Source: Agarophyton chilense (taxonomy: Eukaryota; Rhodophyta; Florideophyceae; Gracilariales; Gracilariaceae). From it: DNA of 64,000 nucleotides. Position 1 is the first letter of the stretch, and the number at the start of each line of letters is the position of its first letter. The notes under the pieces were generated by a model, which saw only the letters and a program-made list of their open reading frames with translations, was not told the origin of the DNA and did no database searches. The DNA is taken from positions 310,001-374,000 of the forward strand of contig JARGXX010000079.1 of assembly GCA_030374765.1 (NCBI GenBank), read 5' to 3'. Below are positions 21,401 to 32,715 of the stretch, piece by piece. Position numbers and translations under genes: made by a program.

Positions 21401-22525
21401 GATAACAGAAGATTATTCAAAATCTTCACAAATAAACTTCGGGTTGACCGATGAGCTCAGCGAACGGTTGGATCCGGTTCCGAATGTCTTCTGACAAAAT
21501 CGATTCCGTGATGACGGTTCAAGCTTCTGCTCACTGATCGAGGTATCTCGTACAGACTTTCAACGAGGATCCAATGACGTGCGAGACACGAAAGTTCCGG
21601 GCGTGGCGACCAATTATTACTCACAAGTGTACTTCTTTCTAATACTTCTCTGTCTGGAGACCAGTCTATGCGGTATTGCACGAGAGATTGTACGGTTCTC
21701 GATAGCAGGTGGATGTCCACAAAAAACACGGCAGGAAGCGGGCGTCGCATTGCGAGCGACTGTTCTTGAAAGACGGAAGAAGGTGAGTGTTACAAAATGG
21801 GCGGAGGAGCCTGAGAAAAGTAACGATGCGTGTAGACACGAGAAAAGATTCCGGGTACGGCAGTACATAAGTCACAAGATATGGGCTAGACAACCCTTGG
21901 GCACTTACAAAAAAACCACAAAAACAACACACAAAACAAACAAAAAGGAAGCGGTAAACTGAGCGAAAGGGGAGTATATTCTCGGAACCAGAGCTATAGC
22001 TGAAATGCGATTAGCTCAGAGGATATGGGTGTTTCTAAGTCTATGGGAGACTTTAGGATTTCTAGCCAACACCAAGATGGTGTTAAGTTCGTTTTTGGTT
22101 GCCATCAGCCTTCCTCACCCGGGGCCAAGTGCCCTTTATTGTGCCAGGAGGAAAAGGAGCTACTTTGCTGTAATTTATACACTGTGGTGTGACAGAAAGT
22201 AATTATTGTAAAACAAACAAATTAATTAGTTGGTGGTCACACCATGCAAGTGTACAGTTGTACAGTTCTATTAAATTAATCCTAATTTCCAATTTGTGTG
22301 TGAAGTATTCATCTCATAACATTTTGTTACCGGGTACTAACGCTTTTAATAAGTTTTGATCATTCGATTTCATATGCATCCCGAAGTCTACACCACGCAC
22401 AACAGCCAGTGACCAATGAGCAACCAACGAAAGGCACACTTAAAATAACCACCAATTGCAACGTCAATAGGCGGCAATAGTGATATAAGGTTTGGAAAGA
22501 AGACAACAGACCTGTAGTTTGTGTA
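21401..22525. other. no gene recognised; possible left-over of the gypsy fossil
   Basis: Mixed-composition sequence next to the gag fossil on its 5' side. It may include decayed leader or LTR, but I could not align it to the younger LTR. An A-rich run is centred at 21,930. No other structure was noted. Confidence 0.4.
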
Positions 22526-23085
22526 TCAGATATAATCGACGCTGCAGGCTGAGCATTTGTTCAGTGTTGCTCTTAAATTAAGACCTAGCAAATGCGCCAT
22601 CTTGTTAATGCCCTCCATTGCCTGTAAACATAATATTTGGGTGTTCCATTGGTTTGACTGTGACAGACAGGCCATGCACAAATCCCGCATTCCATCTAAA
22701 TGATGAGGGAATCTTAGCGGGCGCATGGCTGTACCGATCACTACCAGAGGGGCCTTTCGACCATCTTCGAAATCTTTGAGTACAACAGTGAGCTATTCCT
22801 GTACCCTCTCATATGCGATAGTCTTGTCGTGCCCGCGCATAGCACGGCTTGAAAAGAAACGGTACAGAACCCCTAGCTCATCGTTGTTTAAAGTATCAGT
22901 GATTGCTTATGTAGAGAGCTTCTTACGTAGATTTGTTCAGACTTGTTCGATTTTTGCCGCAGAAAAGTGCCCTGCCAGTCCTCCTCTCTTCACGCTGTAA
23001 AGGCTGTGGCTCTTTATGAATTCTTGCACACCAACCAGAACGCGCGACAAAGGTTCCCAGCGAGGTCCCTTGAAAACTAAATTCT
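22526..23085 (-). pseudogene. decayed coding sequence, family unknown
   Basis: On the minus strand a protein-like reading runs from about 23,085 (GPRWEPLSRVLVGVQEF) through GGLAGHFSAAKIEQVC, DELGVLYRFFSSRAVLCAG and, after frame changes, into a 71-codon frame ending at 22526 (LRFPHHLDGMRDLCMACL). The composition and even residue use look like former coding sequence and not chance, but stops and frame changes interrupt it. I do not recognise the family; a transposon-encoded protein is likely from the surroundings. Confidence 0.4.
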
Positions 23086-24185
23086 AATCGTTAATTCTGT
23101 TCCACTTCAGAGTCCAACAAATTCTTAAGATGCTCATTATTGCGTCTGGAAGCTTATTTTCTGATTAGGGAATAGTCTTCTCCCGGGACAAAGATTCATC
23201 TGGCATGTACATGATTCGGTTTCCAATATTTTGATCGACAGGGCTCCCTTTTTTGAAAAAGAAGTCTTTTTTATACGGCATGATTATTAAATGTGTTTCG
23301 ATGCTTAGTGTTGACGGAAACATGTTATAAAACGCTTTTTGATTTTAGAAAACTGATCATTTCTGAAACATTAAATTGCGTTGCAATGACTCTTTTATTC
23401 CATTTTTTGCCAGTCGTAGTATTGACAGAGGAAGTACAGAAAGATCCATCTCAATGGGCTCCTAGAAGAAATAGAGATTCTGGTTTTTTTCGAAAAGCTA
23501 ATCTGTCGCTTAGCATTAGTTATGGAATCTCTTGGACGATTATTTTAGGGTTTTCGAAGATAGAAAAGAGGAAGAGCATTGCTGGTTTGAAGAAATCGAT
23601 AAATTCGACGTTGAGAGAGAGACTTAGAGAAGTGGAATTCAGTTGGTGGTTTTAGAAACACTGTGTAGTAGGCAGGCGGTAGCAAGGATGGCTACACGAA
23701 AATATTAAGGATTATATTTTCAATGGCGTTTCGAGGGTTGCTTATCTTGCGCTCTCATCTTTATTCCGAGGCGGAGAAGGCTGCTCTGGAAGACTCGGAG
23801 TGGAATTCCGCCAATATGTCACCGTTACTTGTGATACTGTCTGAAAGGCTCAATGTTCTATAGGTGTGCAAATATGGACACGAATATTTTGCTAAACCGA
23901 ACTTTTCGACAAACAGAGCTTCGTGACCTATGTGAGCCGCCACAAAAAAATTCAGTTTATCAAGAAATCTCTTTTTGTTTGATACCAAGACAGTGTACAA
24001 GAACACCCCAAAAACCTGGTTTGTAGGGGGCACAAAGTAGCATGGTAACTCTTTGACACGCTAAAATGTCGGAGGCAGGGTTAAAATGATATTTATAACC
24101 TCTTTTTTTATTAAAAAGCGCTGCTTAGAAACGGAAGATACAGAATAGTATAAGATGTCCGCGTCAAAAGTAAAAGAACAACATA
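23086..24185. other. no supported gene
   Basis: A plus-strand frame at 23293-23655 (120 codons) has a coding-like second half (from EVQKDPSQWAPRRNR), but its family is unknown and its first part looks random. It could be another transposon scrap. The remainder is featureless and AT-rich. Confidence 0.4.
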
Positions 24186-25760
24186 TTACTTATCGCACAG
24201 CAGAAGAGACAAAGAGTAGTAATACTTTGTTTTCTGGAAATTAGCTCTACTTGCATCCAGGAAAAGATATGGAATGCTTCTACAATGCATAGTGAGCACT
24301 CGTGTCTCTAGTTTAGACCACTCAACAAAAATTGCCTGTTTGAGCTTTCTTTTACTTAAACTGGCGACTTTTAGCATACATTTTTTGAGGCAAAATACTC
24401 CAAAAAGATTCTCGATAAGATTTAGATCAGGCGAGTGTGCAGGCCATTCCAACATCTCAATATTTTCTTCACTAAGCCAAGCTTTAGATTATCAAGATAT
24501 ATGAATGGGGACATTGTCTTGCTGAAACATGAATTCTTCTCCATGATAATCGTTCAACCAAGGTAGAAATTGTAGTATCTGCTCTACGGAGAGAGCAGAC
24601 ACCTGTAGCAGTGTTCGGGACTGCCTAATGGGTGCTTGCGGCTAAGGGAAATATGTGGTAGAGCACAACACTAGCGAGCTAGAATGGGGGTTGTAAGGCC
24701 CCACTCGCCAATGAGGGTGGTTGGTACTATGAAACGGACAACCACTTGTTGTAGCTTGTCCGGATCTCCGGTTAAGGAATCCTGAACAAGGAGCAAGTGA
24801 GTTGTAAACCAGTTTGTGGTCTCCTTTACTTTTGAGTCGGCGCTCCCTTCTGTGCCTGAAGGACGGGGCACAGGGGTGAGCGCCGCGCATAATAATATCT
24901 ATATATAAACTTGGTTAGCCGATTAACCCCTCTACAGTACGGGATAATGGTTGTAATGTGGCTACCCACTACAGTATATGCGCCGTTGCCAATCCGGTAT
25001 TTTCCTACAAAGAGTCGAATTGGATGCGCCGTGGCAGACCAAGATCCCCCGTGTAACTTACCACCTCACGGACCATCTGCAGGGTGCCGCTTCATAACTT
25101 CATCCTAGCTGTTTCATTCACTTATGAGTATCATTATACTTAGCCAAAAAAATCTTCCCTCGGCATTCCGACAGAGCTGAATACTAAAGAAGTTTTGACT
25201 TCAGGATTTCTACATTTTGTTCCGAATTGATAGTACCATCAATTAAAACCAAAGGTCTTTTATCATAAGGGGAAAAGAATGCCCAAACCATTACTGAAAA
25301 CCCTCCATTCTTTCTCTTAGAGAACACTTGTTCATCATGAAGTAAATCATGCCAGAAATAACTCCACCCTTGTTGACTTTCATCGTTAATTTTTTTCGTC
25401 ACTTCATTCAACCACATTACATTCGTGAGGATAAAAGTCGACTGTATTCCATGGACCTTTCGAGACGAAGAATTCTATGATGTTCGGGTGTCAACGGTGC
25501 TGCTTTTTCTTTTTGTACTAGAGTGTGTTTAAACGATGAATAGCCCTTGTCACAGTAGAAACAGAAACGTTCAGATTAAGATATTTTTTTAGAACTCTAG
25601 CTGAGCAAGATTGATTAGAAAGAACTCGCTTTATGTGGAGGGTATGATGGGGTGTGAGCTTTTTCGACCTTCTCGTTTTCTTCTTCATCTCCCTTGCGTT
25701 TTTTGCTTCAAACATTAGTGTAAAGCTGTTTTGGAGCGATCTAGCTGAGTTTCTATTCTT
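24186..25760 (-). mobile_element. Tc1/mariner transposase relic, interrupted
   Basis: Dead DNA transposon on the minus strand. Pieces in order: helix-turn-helix region (25518-25715; LTPHHTLHIKRVLSNQ, then SVSTVTRAIHRL); the middle catalytic part (25184-25417) with GGFSVMVWAFFSPYDKRPL and IDGTINSEQNVEIL; then, beyond an insertion, FMFQQDNVPIH (~24,520) with the second Asp, and EWPAHSPDLNLIEN (24,44x) with the third acidic residue. Stops and frame changes are numerous. TIRs and TA duplications were not located. Confidence 0.85.
24580..25165. mobile_element. GC-richer insertion inside the Tc1/mariner relic
   Basis: About 0.6 kb separates two transposase segments that should be nearly adjacent (SEQNVEIL to QQDN). 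It is richer in GC than the relic and has no coding frame of note. The left edge contains the hairpin TGCTCTACGGAGAGAGCA. AGTATC occurs at both edges (near 24,575 and 25,125) and could be a target duplication, but the ends are not TG...CA, so the class is open. Confidence 0.45.
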
Positions 25761-25765
25761 TTAAG

Positions 25766-27702
25766 GGACAGATTGGTTTCATGAAGTGCTATTTTTTGAG
25801 CCACTTCTATGCTACTTAGTTCATTACCCTTTGGCCTTGTTTGCAACGTTTAAAGATCTTTTAGAAGGCCTGGAACTACAAAGAAGAATGACCAATACTA
25901 TACATGAACAACGAGTACTGTTTTGTGTACGTGTTACATCAGTGGGCGGGGTTTTTAAAAATCGTACTTCCATTTTTGCACTTCTGCGGAAACAGAGCTC
26001 TTAAAACTGTAAAACCGGACAATTGGATTTGTTGCTGCATATATTCCATTCCGATCACGACAGTGTGCAGTCCAGGTTCTCGGAAATGCTCAGGGACTCT
26101 TCAGTGCGGAGAAACGCTGATAACCGAGTTCTGAGACAACCTTCTGCAACTACTCGCACATTGTTTTCAGAGAAAGCTCTTTTTGTTGACTATATAAGTT
26201 TCTCTTAAGATGTAACAGTGTTTGGTTTTGGTTCTACTTGTCAGAAATCCGAAGCCAAAAAACGTACGTTGAATCGACCTTGGCATGAAATGTATATTTT
26301 TACGTCGGTGTAGACAAAGCAGGGGTTTTTCATCAGTCTATAGATGTGGGCTAGTTTGAGTTGAGGACCTTACGTGGCATAAACGCTGGAATCCCAGGCA
26401 CTGATATAAGCACTGCACTCCGGCATGACAAGAATGCTATCACCTTGGTTGTTTGGGGTGATAACGTATACTTAGGCCCGTTCTTAACAACCATGGAATG
26501 GATTCACCATGCCTTTATGCGTTAAGGACGGATGGCACCATTTAATTGGTGAAAGGAAACTTTTTACTTTTGCACAAAAAGAATAGTTTCTTTTCTTACA
26601 TGCCCCTGACTGTAATGGTAGTGCACAGTTTTGGAGGCATAAAATACACGAAGTATTTCGAAGTAGACCACTATCTACGCAAAGCATATAATCGAAACCT
26701 GTTTCGCTGTCCAGGCCAACCATTTTTTGGCGTAACGTTGCACCGAATATCGACATATAACCAGCGTGGTACTCGACCTAAAAACACCCAGTTACTGCAC
26801 ATTTAGTTCTTTCGCACCACCTCCGCACCCTAATCCAAACATGTTCCAAGAATAACAAAGATCTGTTTCCCGAACGATCAGTCCCACCCCATGGCATGGA
26901 CATCTAAGCCCAAACAGGTTTCTTCATTCAAAATCTACGACATCGCCCTTGATGAAGCCTACTCAAATCTTTACGCCCTCATAAACGCACAAAAGGGACC
27001 AAAGCACATCTGGAATAGAATCTAATTTTCATATATCAACGGTTTTTGTTGCAAATAACCCAATTTTTCTTAGTCTCTAGAAGTATTACCCACTAAAAAC
27101 CCCAAAAGCAAGTCAAAAACGCCACATAAATAACAAATTATTCTCTTGTTATCTTTTTCAAAAAAATATAACACTTCAATGCGTAAAATTATCAAAAATG
27201 CACAAAGGCAACGCGATTCTACTCTTGCTTGAATATAAAAACAGTCAAAGAGCTTGACAAAGTGAGCCAAACTTGAAAGCTAAATGTACGTATCCATACA
27301 AAAGAAGAACTCAAGCCCGCAAAATTGTTGTAGAAGTAGATATGCTGTTCAAATCAACGTTATTAAAGGTTAGACACGAAAACAGCGATCGGAAGCGTTA
27401 AACATCAACGAGTAAGACAGACTTGGTAACAAGGATGATGGTTGATTTGTCAAAATAACACTACTATGTATTTCAAAATTTGAACGCTGTTATCTCCTGG
27501 TCGCAATTCAAACCAGATTCTCCGAACAAGAAGATCATTGCGATGGAGAGTGTCATCAAAGTGCGATGACACTCACAAGTTGGAGAGAACGGCTTTGATC
27601 GGCTTTTTGATCGCGATGCAAACACGACGCACAATATGGAGAAATGGAAAGTGGCCCGACGTCTGTAAACTATATCTGAATGATTCTTAGAGACATGAAT
27701 TT
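25766..27702. other. no gene recognised
   Basis: AT-rich at first, then more mixed. Near 26,840-27,025 a C/A-rich stretch reads as SSFKIYDIALDEAYSNLY in the plus direction, which might be a scrap of a coding sequence or of an element with composition like the copia element that follows. Nothing else was supported. Confidence 0.4.
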
Positions 27703-27794
27703 TGTCAAACAGCATTACAGTAGGACGCCAGTACTTAATCGCTAGACAACGACGACGACAAAATAAAGTGAAGAGGCAGTGCCTTCCACTCACA
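27703..27794 (+). repeat. left LTR of copia element
   Basis: 92 bp, TG...CA ends, preceded by AATTT. GGTTAAGGGCC follows as the candidate primer-binding region. Confidence 0.85.
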
Positions 27795-27991
27795 GGTTAA
27801 GGGCCTCACGCTAAAAACCGCAAACACATCACCCCAAGACGGATCCCATTAACCCCCGCCTGGCACGCTGACTCGGTCGCGAACTCCGTCAAAACCCCCA
27901 CATCCAAGATCTCTACAACCACGCTCTTGCCACAGCCCACGATAAACACATATCCAGAGACACCACGCAGCACCATAACACCGTAATCACT

Positions 27992-28795
27992 ATGGACACC
28001 GATCGCACAAACAAATTACCCGAACTTGACACAGCAAACTATGCCCTGTGGTACTTAGCCCTCAAAACGTACTCTGCCACCATTGAAGCACTCCCACATT
28101 TACAAGGCAACCCCCCACCTCCAACAGATGCTGCAGAACTCAAAACCTATCAATCCAAGCAAAACCGCATACTTTCTGCCATCCTCAGCAGCGTATCCAT
28201 CAACATTCTCGGCCTTCTCATAGTGCCGGAAGAAGATCCCACCCCCCACGACCTAGTGCAGAAGATAATCAACCACATCAACCTGTCAACTAAAGAAGAT
28301 CACGAGTTTCTAAAACCAGAAGTCGAAAACATCGAATACACCTCGGACACCACCATAGACGCTTATCTGGCAGAACACATCAAAGTCAGTCAGAAAATGA
28401 TGGCAGCAAAGTACCCAGGGATCGCAGAAGAGCAAACCACAATCGACTTCATCGTAGCAGGCCTCAAAAACACACCCACACTCACACCGACCCTCGCACA
28501 TATGATAGCCAACAAACCCACAACCATCAAACAATTCACGCCTCTTCAAATCAATCTATGCTCTCTATCGGCCAGCCTGCACCGCAATAGCATCATCATC
28601 AACGCCACGACGAATCACCGGGGACTACGGAACATCAACCAGATACTACAATCCCCGCCAGAATTACAATCGCCCACCTCCACTGGCACGTCGAATCCCA
28701 TTCAATCAGCTCTGCACTCACCACAAAGCCAAAGGCATCCGATGCAACCATACGGACGCCCAATGTCGAGACCCACACCACCCCAAATATCGTGA
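27992..28795 (+). CDS. copia Gag
   Basis: 267 codons. The opening LPELDTANYALWYLALKTY is the usual N-terminal tryptophan/leucine pattern of copia Gag (DUF4219/UBN2 type). A helical central part follows, then a Pro/Ser/Gln-rich end. Part of the copia element described above. Confidence 0.75.
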   Translation: MDTDRTNKLPELDTANYALWYLALKTYSATIEALPHLQGNPPPPTDAAELKTYQSKQNRILSAILSSVSINILGLLIVPEEDPTPHDLVQKIINHINLSTKEDHEFLKPEVENIEYTSDTTIDAYLAEHIKVSQKMMAAKYPGIAEEQTTIDFIVAGLKNTPTLTPTLAHMIANKPTTIKQFTPLQINLCSLSASLHRNSIIINATTNHRGLRNINQILQSPPELQSPTSTGTSNPIQSALHSPQSQRHPMQPYGRPMSRPTPPQIS

Positions 28796-28899
28796 TACGA
28801 AGACCCAAGCACACTATGCACACACCGACAGTACCATCCCTCCCCAACCCTCCTACACATACCCCCAACGCCCATCACCACACCAGCACTATCCACAAA

Positions 28900-29960
28900 T
28901 ACCCCCTCCACCGCCCCACAGCACGATCAAGTAGAGGTAACGTCCGAACACGACGCCGAATCCAACGGTACGTTCGTCCTGGACAGCGGTGCGCACCCCA
29001 CGCATATCACGCACCCGACACAAGACATGACCCCACTCACAAAACCCCTACTAACCAACTCTGCAACCCATCAGCCGACACCATGCACCCACAGTGGACG
29101 CATCAGGATCCGCACCAACTGGAATAATCACATCAAGACACAAGCTGTCACCAACCGCCACCTCAAACAGAACCTTTTATCCGTTCACGATCTCGCCAGC
29201 CGGTACGGACTTGTGACATTCACACAGTTCCAAGGCTGTGTCATAGACACAACAAAACGGCCCCCAATAGTCCTAGCCACGTCTCCATGGCGCGACCACC
29301 AATACCGACTTAAGGGAACAATCCAAGATCATACCACAGCCCGAACTGCACGAACCATTCCAAGTAAACCCCGCAATTCCCGCAAGCGCAAAAACAAGGT
29401 GAAAGCCAAACCATGCGAAAGCAAACGCACAACCCCCACACACAATCCACCAAAACCCAGCCCCACTCTCCCCATATCCACACCACGCCAAACACCGAAC
29501 ACAACAAAAGTACTCAGCACACTCCACAATTCGGCACCCCCACCTCCGCGAGTCAATATCCACCACCCCACACACAAATGGCACCTCAAAATGAACCACG
29601 CCCACCCGATCAAACTAGCTCTAACAGCAAAGAAACGACTTATCCCCAACATGCCCACTCACCTACCAACCAACACCCAACTCACTTGCAGCGCATGTGA
29701 CCACGCCAAGATGCACCCCGCACCACACAAACGCAAGCATCGAAAATACCAGCCAGGAGCGTACGTCAGCTCCGATACATGCGGACCAATCAAGCCCACA
29801 TCAAACCATGGCAACAATCACATGCTCACAATCATATGCGCCTGAACCAAATTTGCCATCGCCCACTTCATCAAAGAACGAAAACAAATACCCTCCTACA
29901 TCGACAACACCCTGCACCATATTCGTCACCAGATAGGACACAATATTACCGACTTTCGAA
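28900..29960 (+). CDS. copia protease and integrase N-terminal region
   Basis: The protease active-site block FVLDSGAHPTHI lies near 28,970. QNLLSVHDLASRYGLVTF follows near 29,170, the usual stretch after the protease. The His/Cys zinc-binding part of integrase (HKWHLKMNHA ... CSACDHAKM) is at about 29,575-29,710, and the integrase core begins with the SSDTCGPI block near 29,770. Fossil copy; treated as part of the element. Confidence 0.7.
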
Positions 29961-29992
29961 GTGGTAACGCGAAAGAATACACATCACAGCAT

Positions 29993-32122
29993 ATGGATAA
30001 CATCTACCGCAAACACAAAGTCCAACTTCACCTCCGCACACCTCATCAACCCCAAGAAAAAGGAATCGCAGAAAGGCTGAACCGCACCATCATGAACTCC
30101 GTTCGCGTCTTACTGCACACGGCAAATCTGGACGACTCGTACTGGGAAGATGCAGCTCGCGATACAATTTTCAAATACAACCTTCTTCATCATGACTCCA
30201 CCAACACCTCCCCTTACGAACTGTGGCACGGCACTACACCACAAATAAACCGCATCTTCACATTCGGGGAACTAGGGACGATACCCGTCTACGCCCCAAA
30301 GAAAAAGCTGGAAGCACGAGCCGACCCAGCAAGGTATATGTATTCCACTTCCCTCACGCATATCATGGTACGCAACCTCCGCAACCACAACTATCAAGAG
30401 ATAAGGGCAAGTGACTTCCACGCCTATCACCTGACCACCGATCCTTCCACGTCTACCACTACCGCTTTCAAAGCGACAACCACACACAAACACCATACTC
30501 CCAACGAAATCCATATCGACACTCCACCCCCCGCAAATCTCGCTCAAGCCCGACAATACCTCGATGCCTCACAATGGCAAACCGCCCACAACACCGAACT
30601 ACAAAACCTGGACAATCACGCCAGCATTGAATGGTTACCCACAAACTTCATACCACCCCCCAAGACGGTCATACCTCTCATGATTCTATACCGATATAAA
30701 AGGTCGGCTGAAGGGAACATTGTCCAACGAAAAGCGAGATGCAACCTAAGAGGTGACCTTATGAAACCCGGACTTCACTTCGACCCCAACCACACAACCA
30801 CCTACACCGCCGATAAAACCACTCAAAGAATGCTCATAGCGATACACGCCATGCACAACTTACCCCTCGAGCACTTTGACATAAAGTCCGCATATCTTCA
30901 TGAAGAATACCAACACCCCCGACCTGTATACGTCAAGCAAATGACCAAGTTTGACGGAACATACCGTCACCAAAGCACACACGGCCGCCTCGTCGGCAAC
31001 CTTTACGGCTCCCCCCCAGCGGGGTACTACTATAATCATGGTCTACAACAATTTCTTACCTCAATCGGATTCACAAGCTCCAAAAATGACTCCTGTCTCT
31101 ATACACGAAATACACCAAAGGGATACACAATCGTCAGCACCACGATCGACGACTTTCTCGTTCTCTCCGCAACTCAATCCCTCATCGATGAACTGTACGC
31201 CCAGATGCTGAGCAAATATAAGATCAAACGACTCGGACCACCCACCCGTTTTCTCAACTGGACCATAAAACGCACCGCCACAGGCACGCATATCTTCCAG
31301 CCCGACAGCATCGACGCCTTACTGCAACGAACAGGCATGCACCAATGCAACCCGACACAGACACCATACAACACACTAGTCACGTTGGACCAACAACCCA
31401 CCACCCCTCCTCTTTCACCCCAGGACGCAACGCGCTACCGCCAAATTATCGGCGAGATCCGCTACATCACCGACAGCACACGTCCCGACATAGCATATGC
31501 CACAAACCGTCTCGCCCAGCATATGTCCAAACCGCAGAAGCACCATGACCAAGCACTAAAAACACTGCTCAGATATCTAAAAGAAACTCGCACACATGGA
31601 CTCTTCTACTTTCCCGCATCACACAACAACCCCCAGCTCCACCCACTCCAGGTGTACAGTGACGCCGACTTCGCCAACGCAAAGAACCGCAAATCAATCA
31701 CGGGCACCCTCCATAGTATCCACGCAACACCGATATCCCGGACGTCGCGCAAACAGAATGTTGTAGCCTTATCTACAACCGAAGCGGAGTATATTGCAGC
31801 TACAGACGCCGCTCGCCACACGCCATGGCTCGCCAAACTGCTCCGCGACACCGGAACCCCCATCAAGAAAGCTATCCCCCATCACATAGACAACCGCTCC
31901 GCCGTCTTCATCGCAGAAAACCAAGCACCAACGAAACAAAGGAAATATATAGACATTCGACACTATTACTTCCAACACCAAGTTTCCCGCAACACTATCA
32001 ACCTCATCCGCACACCGACCACAAAAATGACCGCCGACATATTTACCAAACCGCTGCACAGAGACAGATACCAAGAGCTTCGCGAAGCACTTCAAGTCCT
32101 CCCAAGCCCGCACCAAAAATGA
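29993..32122 (+). CDS. copia integrase C-terminal part, reverse transcriptase and RNase H
   Basis: 709 codons. The integrase end (HQPQEKGIAERLNRTIMN, NTSPYELWHG) is at ~30,040-30,230. The copia reverse transcriptase runs at ~30,650-31,420 (HFDIKSAYLHEEY; TTIDDFLVLS). RNase H is at ~31,650-32,010 (YSDADFANAKNRKSITG; ALSTTEAEYIAATDAA; KYIDIRHYYFQ). The frame ends 18 bp before the G-rich tract that precedes the 3' repeat. Confidence 0.9.
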   Translation: MDNIYRKHKVQLHLRTPHQPQEKGIAERLNRTIMNSVRVLLHTANLDDSYWEDAARDTIFKYNLLHHDSTNTSPYELWHGTTPQINRIFTFGELGTIPVYAPKKKLEARADPARYMYSTSLTHIMVRNLRNHNYQEIRASDFHAYHLTTDPSTSTTTAFKATTTHKHHTPNEIHIDTPPPANLAQARQYLDASQWQTAHNTELQNLDNHASIEWLPTNFIPPPKTVIPLMILYRYKRSAEGNIVQRKARCNLRGDLMKPGLHFDPNHTTTYTADKTTQRMLIAIHAMHNLPLEHFDIKSAYLHEEYQHPRPVYVKQMTKFDGTYRHQSTHGRLVGNLYGSPPAGYYYNHGLQQFLTSIGFTSSKNDSCLYTRNTPKGYTIVSTTIDDFLVLSATQSLIDELYAQMLSKYKIKRLGPPTRFLNWTIKRTATGTHIFQPDSIDALLQRTGMHQCNPTQTPYNTLVTLDQQPTTPPLSPQDATRYRQIIGEIRYITDSTRPDIAYATNRLAQHMSKPQKHHDQALKTLLRYLKETRTHGLFYFPASHNNPQLHPLQVYSDADFANAKNRKSITGTLHSIHATPISRTSRKQNVVALSTTEAEYIAATDAARHTPWLAKLLRDTGTPIKKAIPHHIDNRSAVFIAENQAPTKQRKYIDIRHYYFQHQVSRNTINLIRTPTTKMTADIFTKPLHRDRYQELREALQVLPSPHQK

Positions 32123-32180
32123 GGCGCACCAACCGGGGACTGTCAAACAACACCACTTCATTGCTGCGCCACACTTTTGA

Positions 32181-32269
32181 TGTCAAACAGCATTACAGTA
32201 GGACGCCAGTACTTAATCGCTAGACAACGACGACGACAAAATAAAGTGAAGAGGCAGCTTCCACTCACA
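32181..32269 (+). repeat. right LTR of copia element
   Basis: 89 bp, same ends as the left copy, followed by AATTT. A second copy of the LTR opening, TGTCAAACA, occurs at 32141 just after CCGGGGAC. The functional 3' LTR may therefore begin 40 bp earlier than the matching part. Confidence 0.8.
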
Positions 32270-32715
32270 AATTTACTGTACGCAATTCTTTTAAAACTCA
32301 TAATATTCGTTCACCCTCATTCACGTTCACGCTCGTTCACGCTCGTTCTCGCTTGTTAAGAACGGCCCTTATCGTACGAGAAAAGACTTGATTTGACATC
32401 ACAATCGTCTGACACAACGAGTGTGATAACCCAGCACCGCTTCGATACCGGCACTGTTACAGAAATCAATCAGATCATTTCTGCGACCTCTGCAGTTTCA
32501 AAGGTTCGTGTGCTGTCCGCACAACCGAGTCGGTGAATGGGAGGCAAGTACACCAAAACTTAGATACTCTTTCAAGGAAGGCTGAGGGTAAGCAATTATC
32601 CCTCGTACGTTAGTAGCAACTGGCCGGAAGCCTCACCGAAGTGTTTCCGAAGGGGATCGACGCGATAGCACTGAGAGGGCGAAATCTTCCCCAGCGCTGA
32701 CCATCGGGAACAACC
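32270..32715. other. copia flank and 5' region of the dehydrogenase gene
   Basis: No gene. A short tandem run of GTTCACGCTC-like units lies at about 32308-32357. The rest is presumably the promoter and leader of the downstream dehydrogenase, whose ATG is at 32716. The copia insertion thus sits only ~450 bp upstream of a host gene. Confidence 0.5.
32308..32357 (+). repeat. short imperfect tandem repeat (GTTCACGCTC units)
   Basis: About five imperfect 10-bp units (CGTTCACCCT, CATTCACGTT, CACGCTCGTT and so on), pyrimidine-rich. Confidence 0.6.

Larger units (their letters stand above)
27703..32269 (+). mobile_element. Ty1/copia LTR retrotransposon with very short LTRs
   Basis: Fossil copy, plus orientation, 4,567 bp, flanked by AATTT on both sides (27698-27702 and 32270-32274). 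The direct terminal repeats of 92 and 89 bp start TGTCAAACAG and end CCACTCACA. They are identical except for one 3-nt length difference, so the insertion is recent. Parts in copia order: gag, protease, integrase (zinc-binding H/C region then core), reverse transcriptase, RNase H. It looks nearly whole, with about three breaks in the reading frame. The coding strand is strikingly rich in C and A. Confidence 0.92.
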
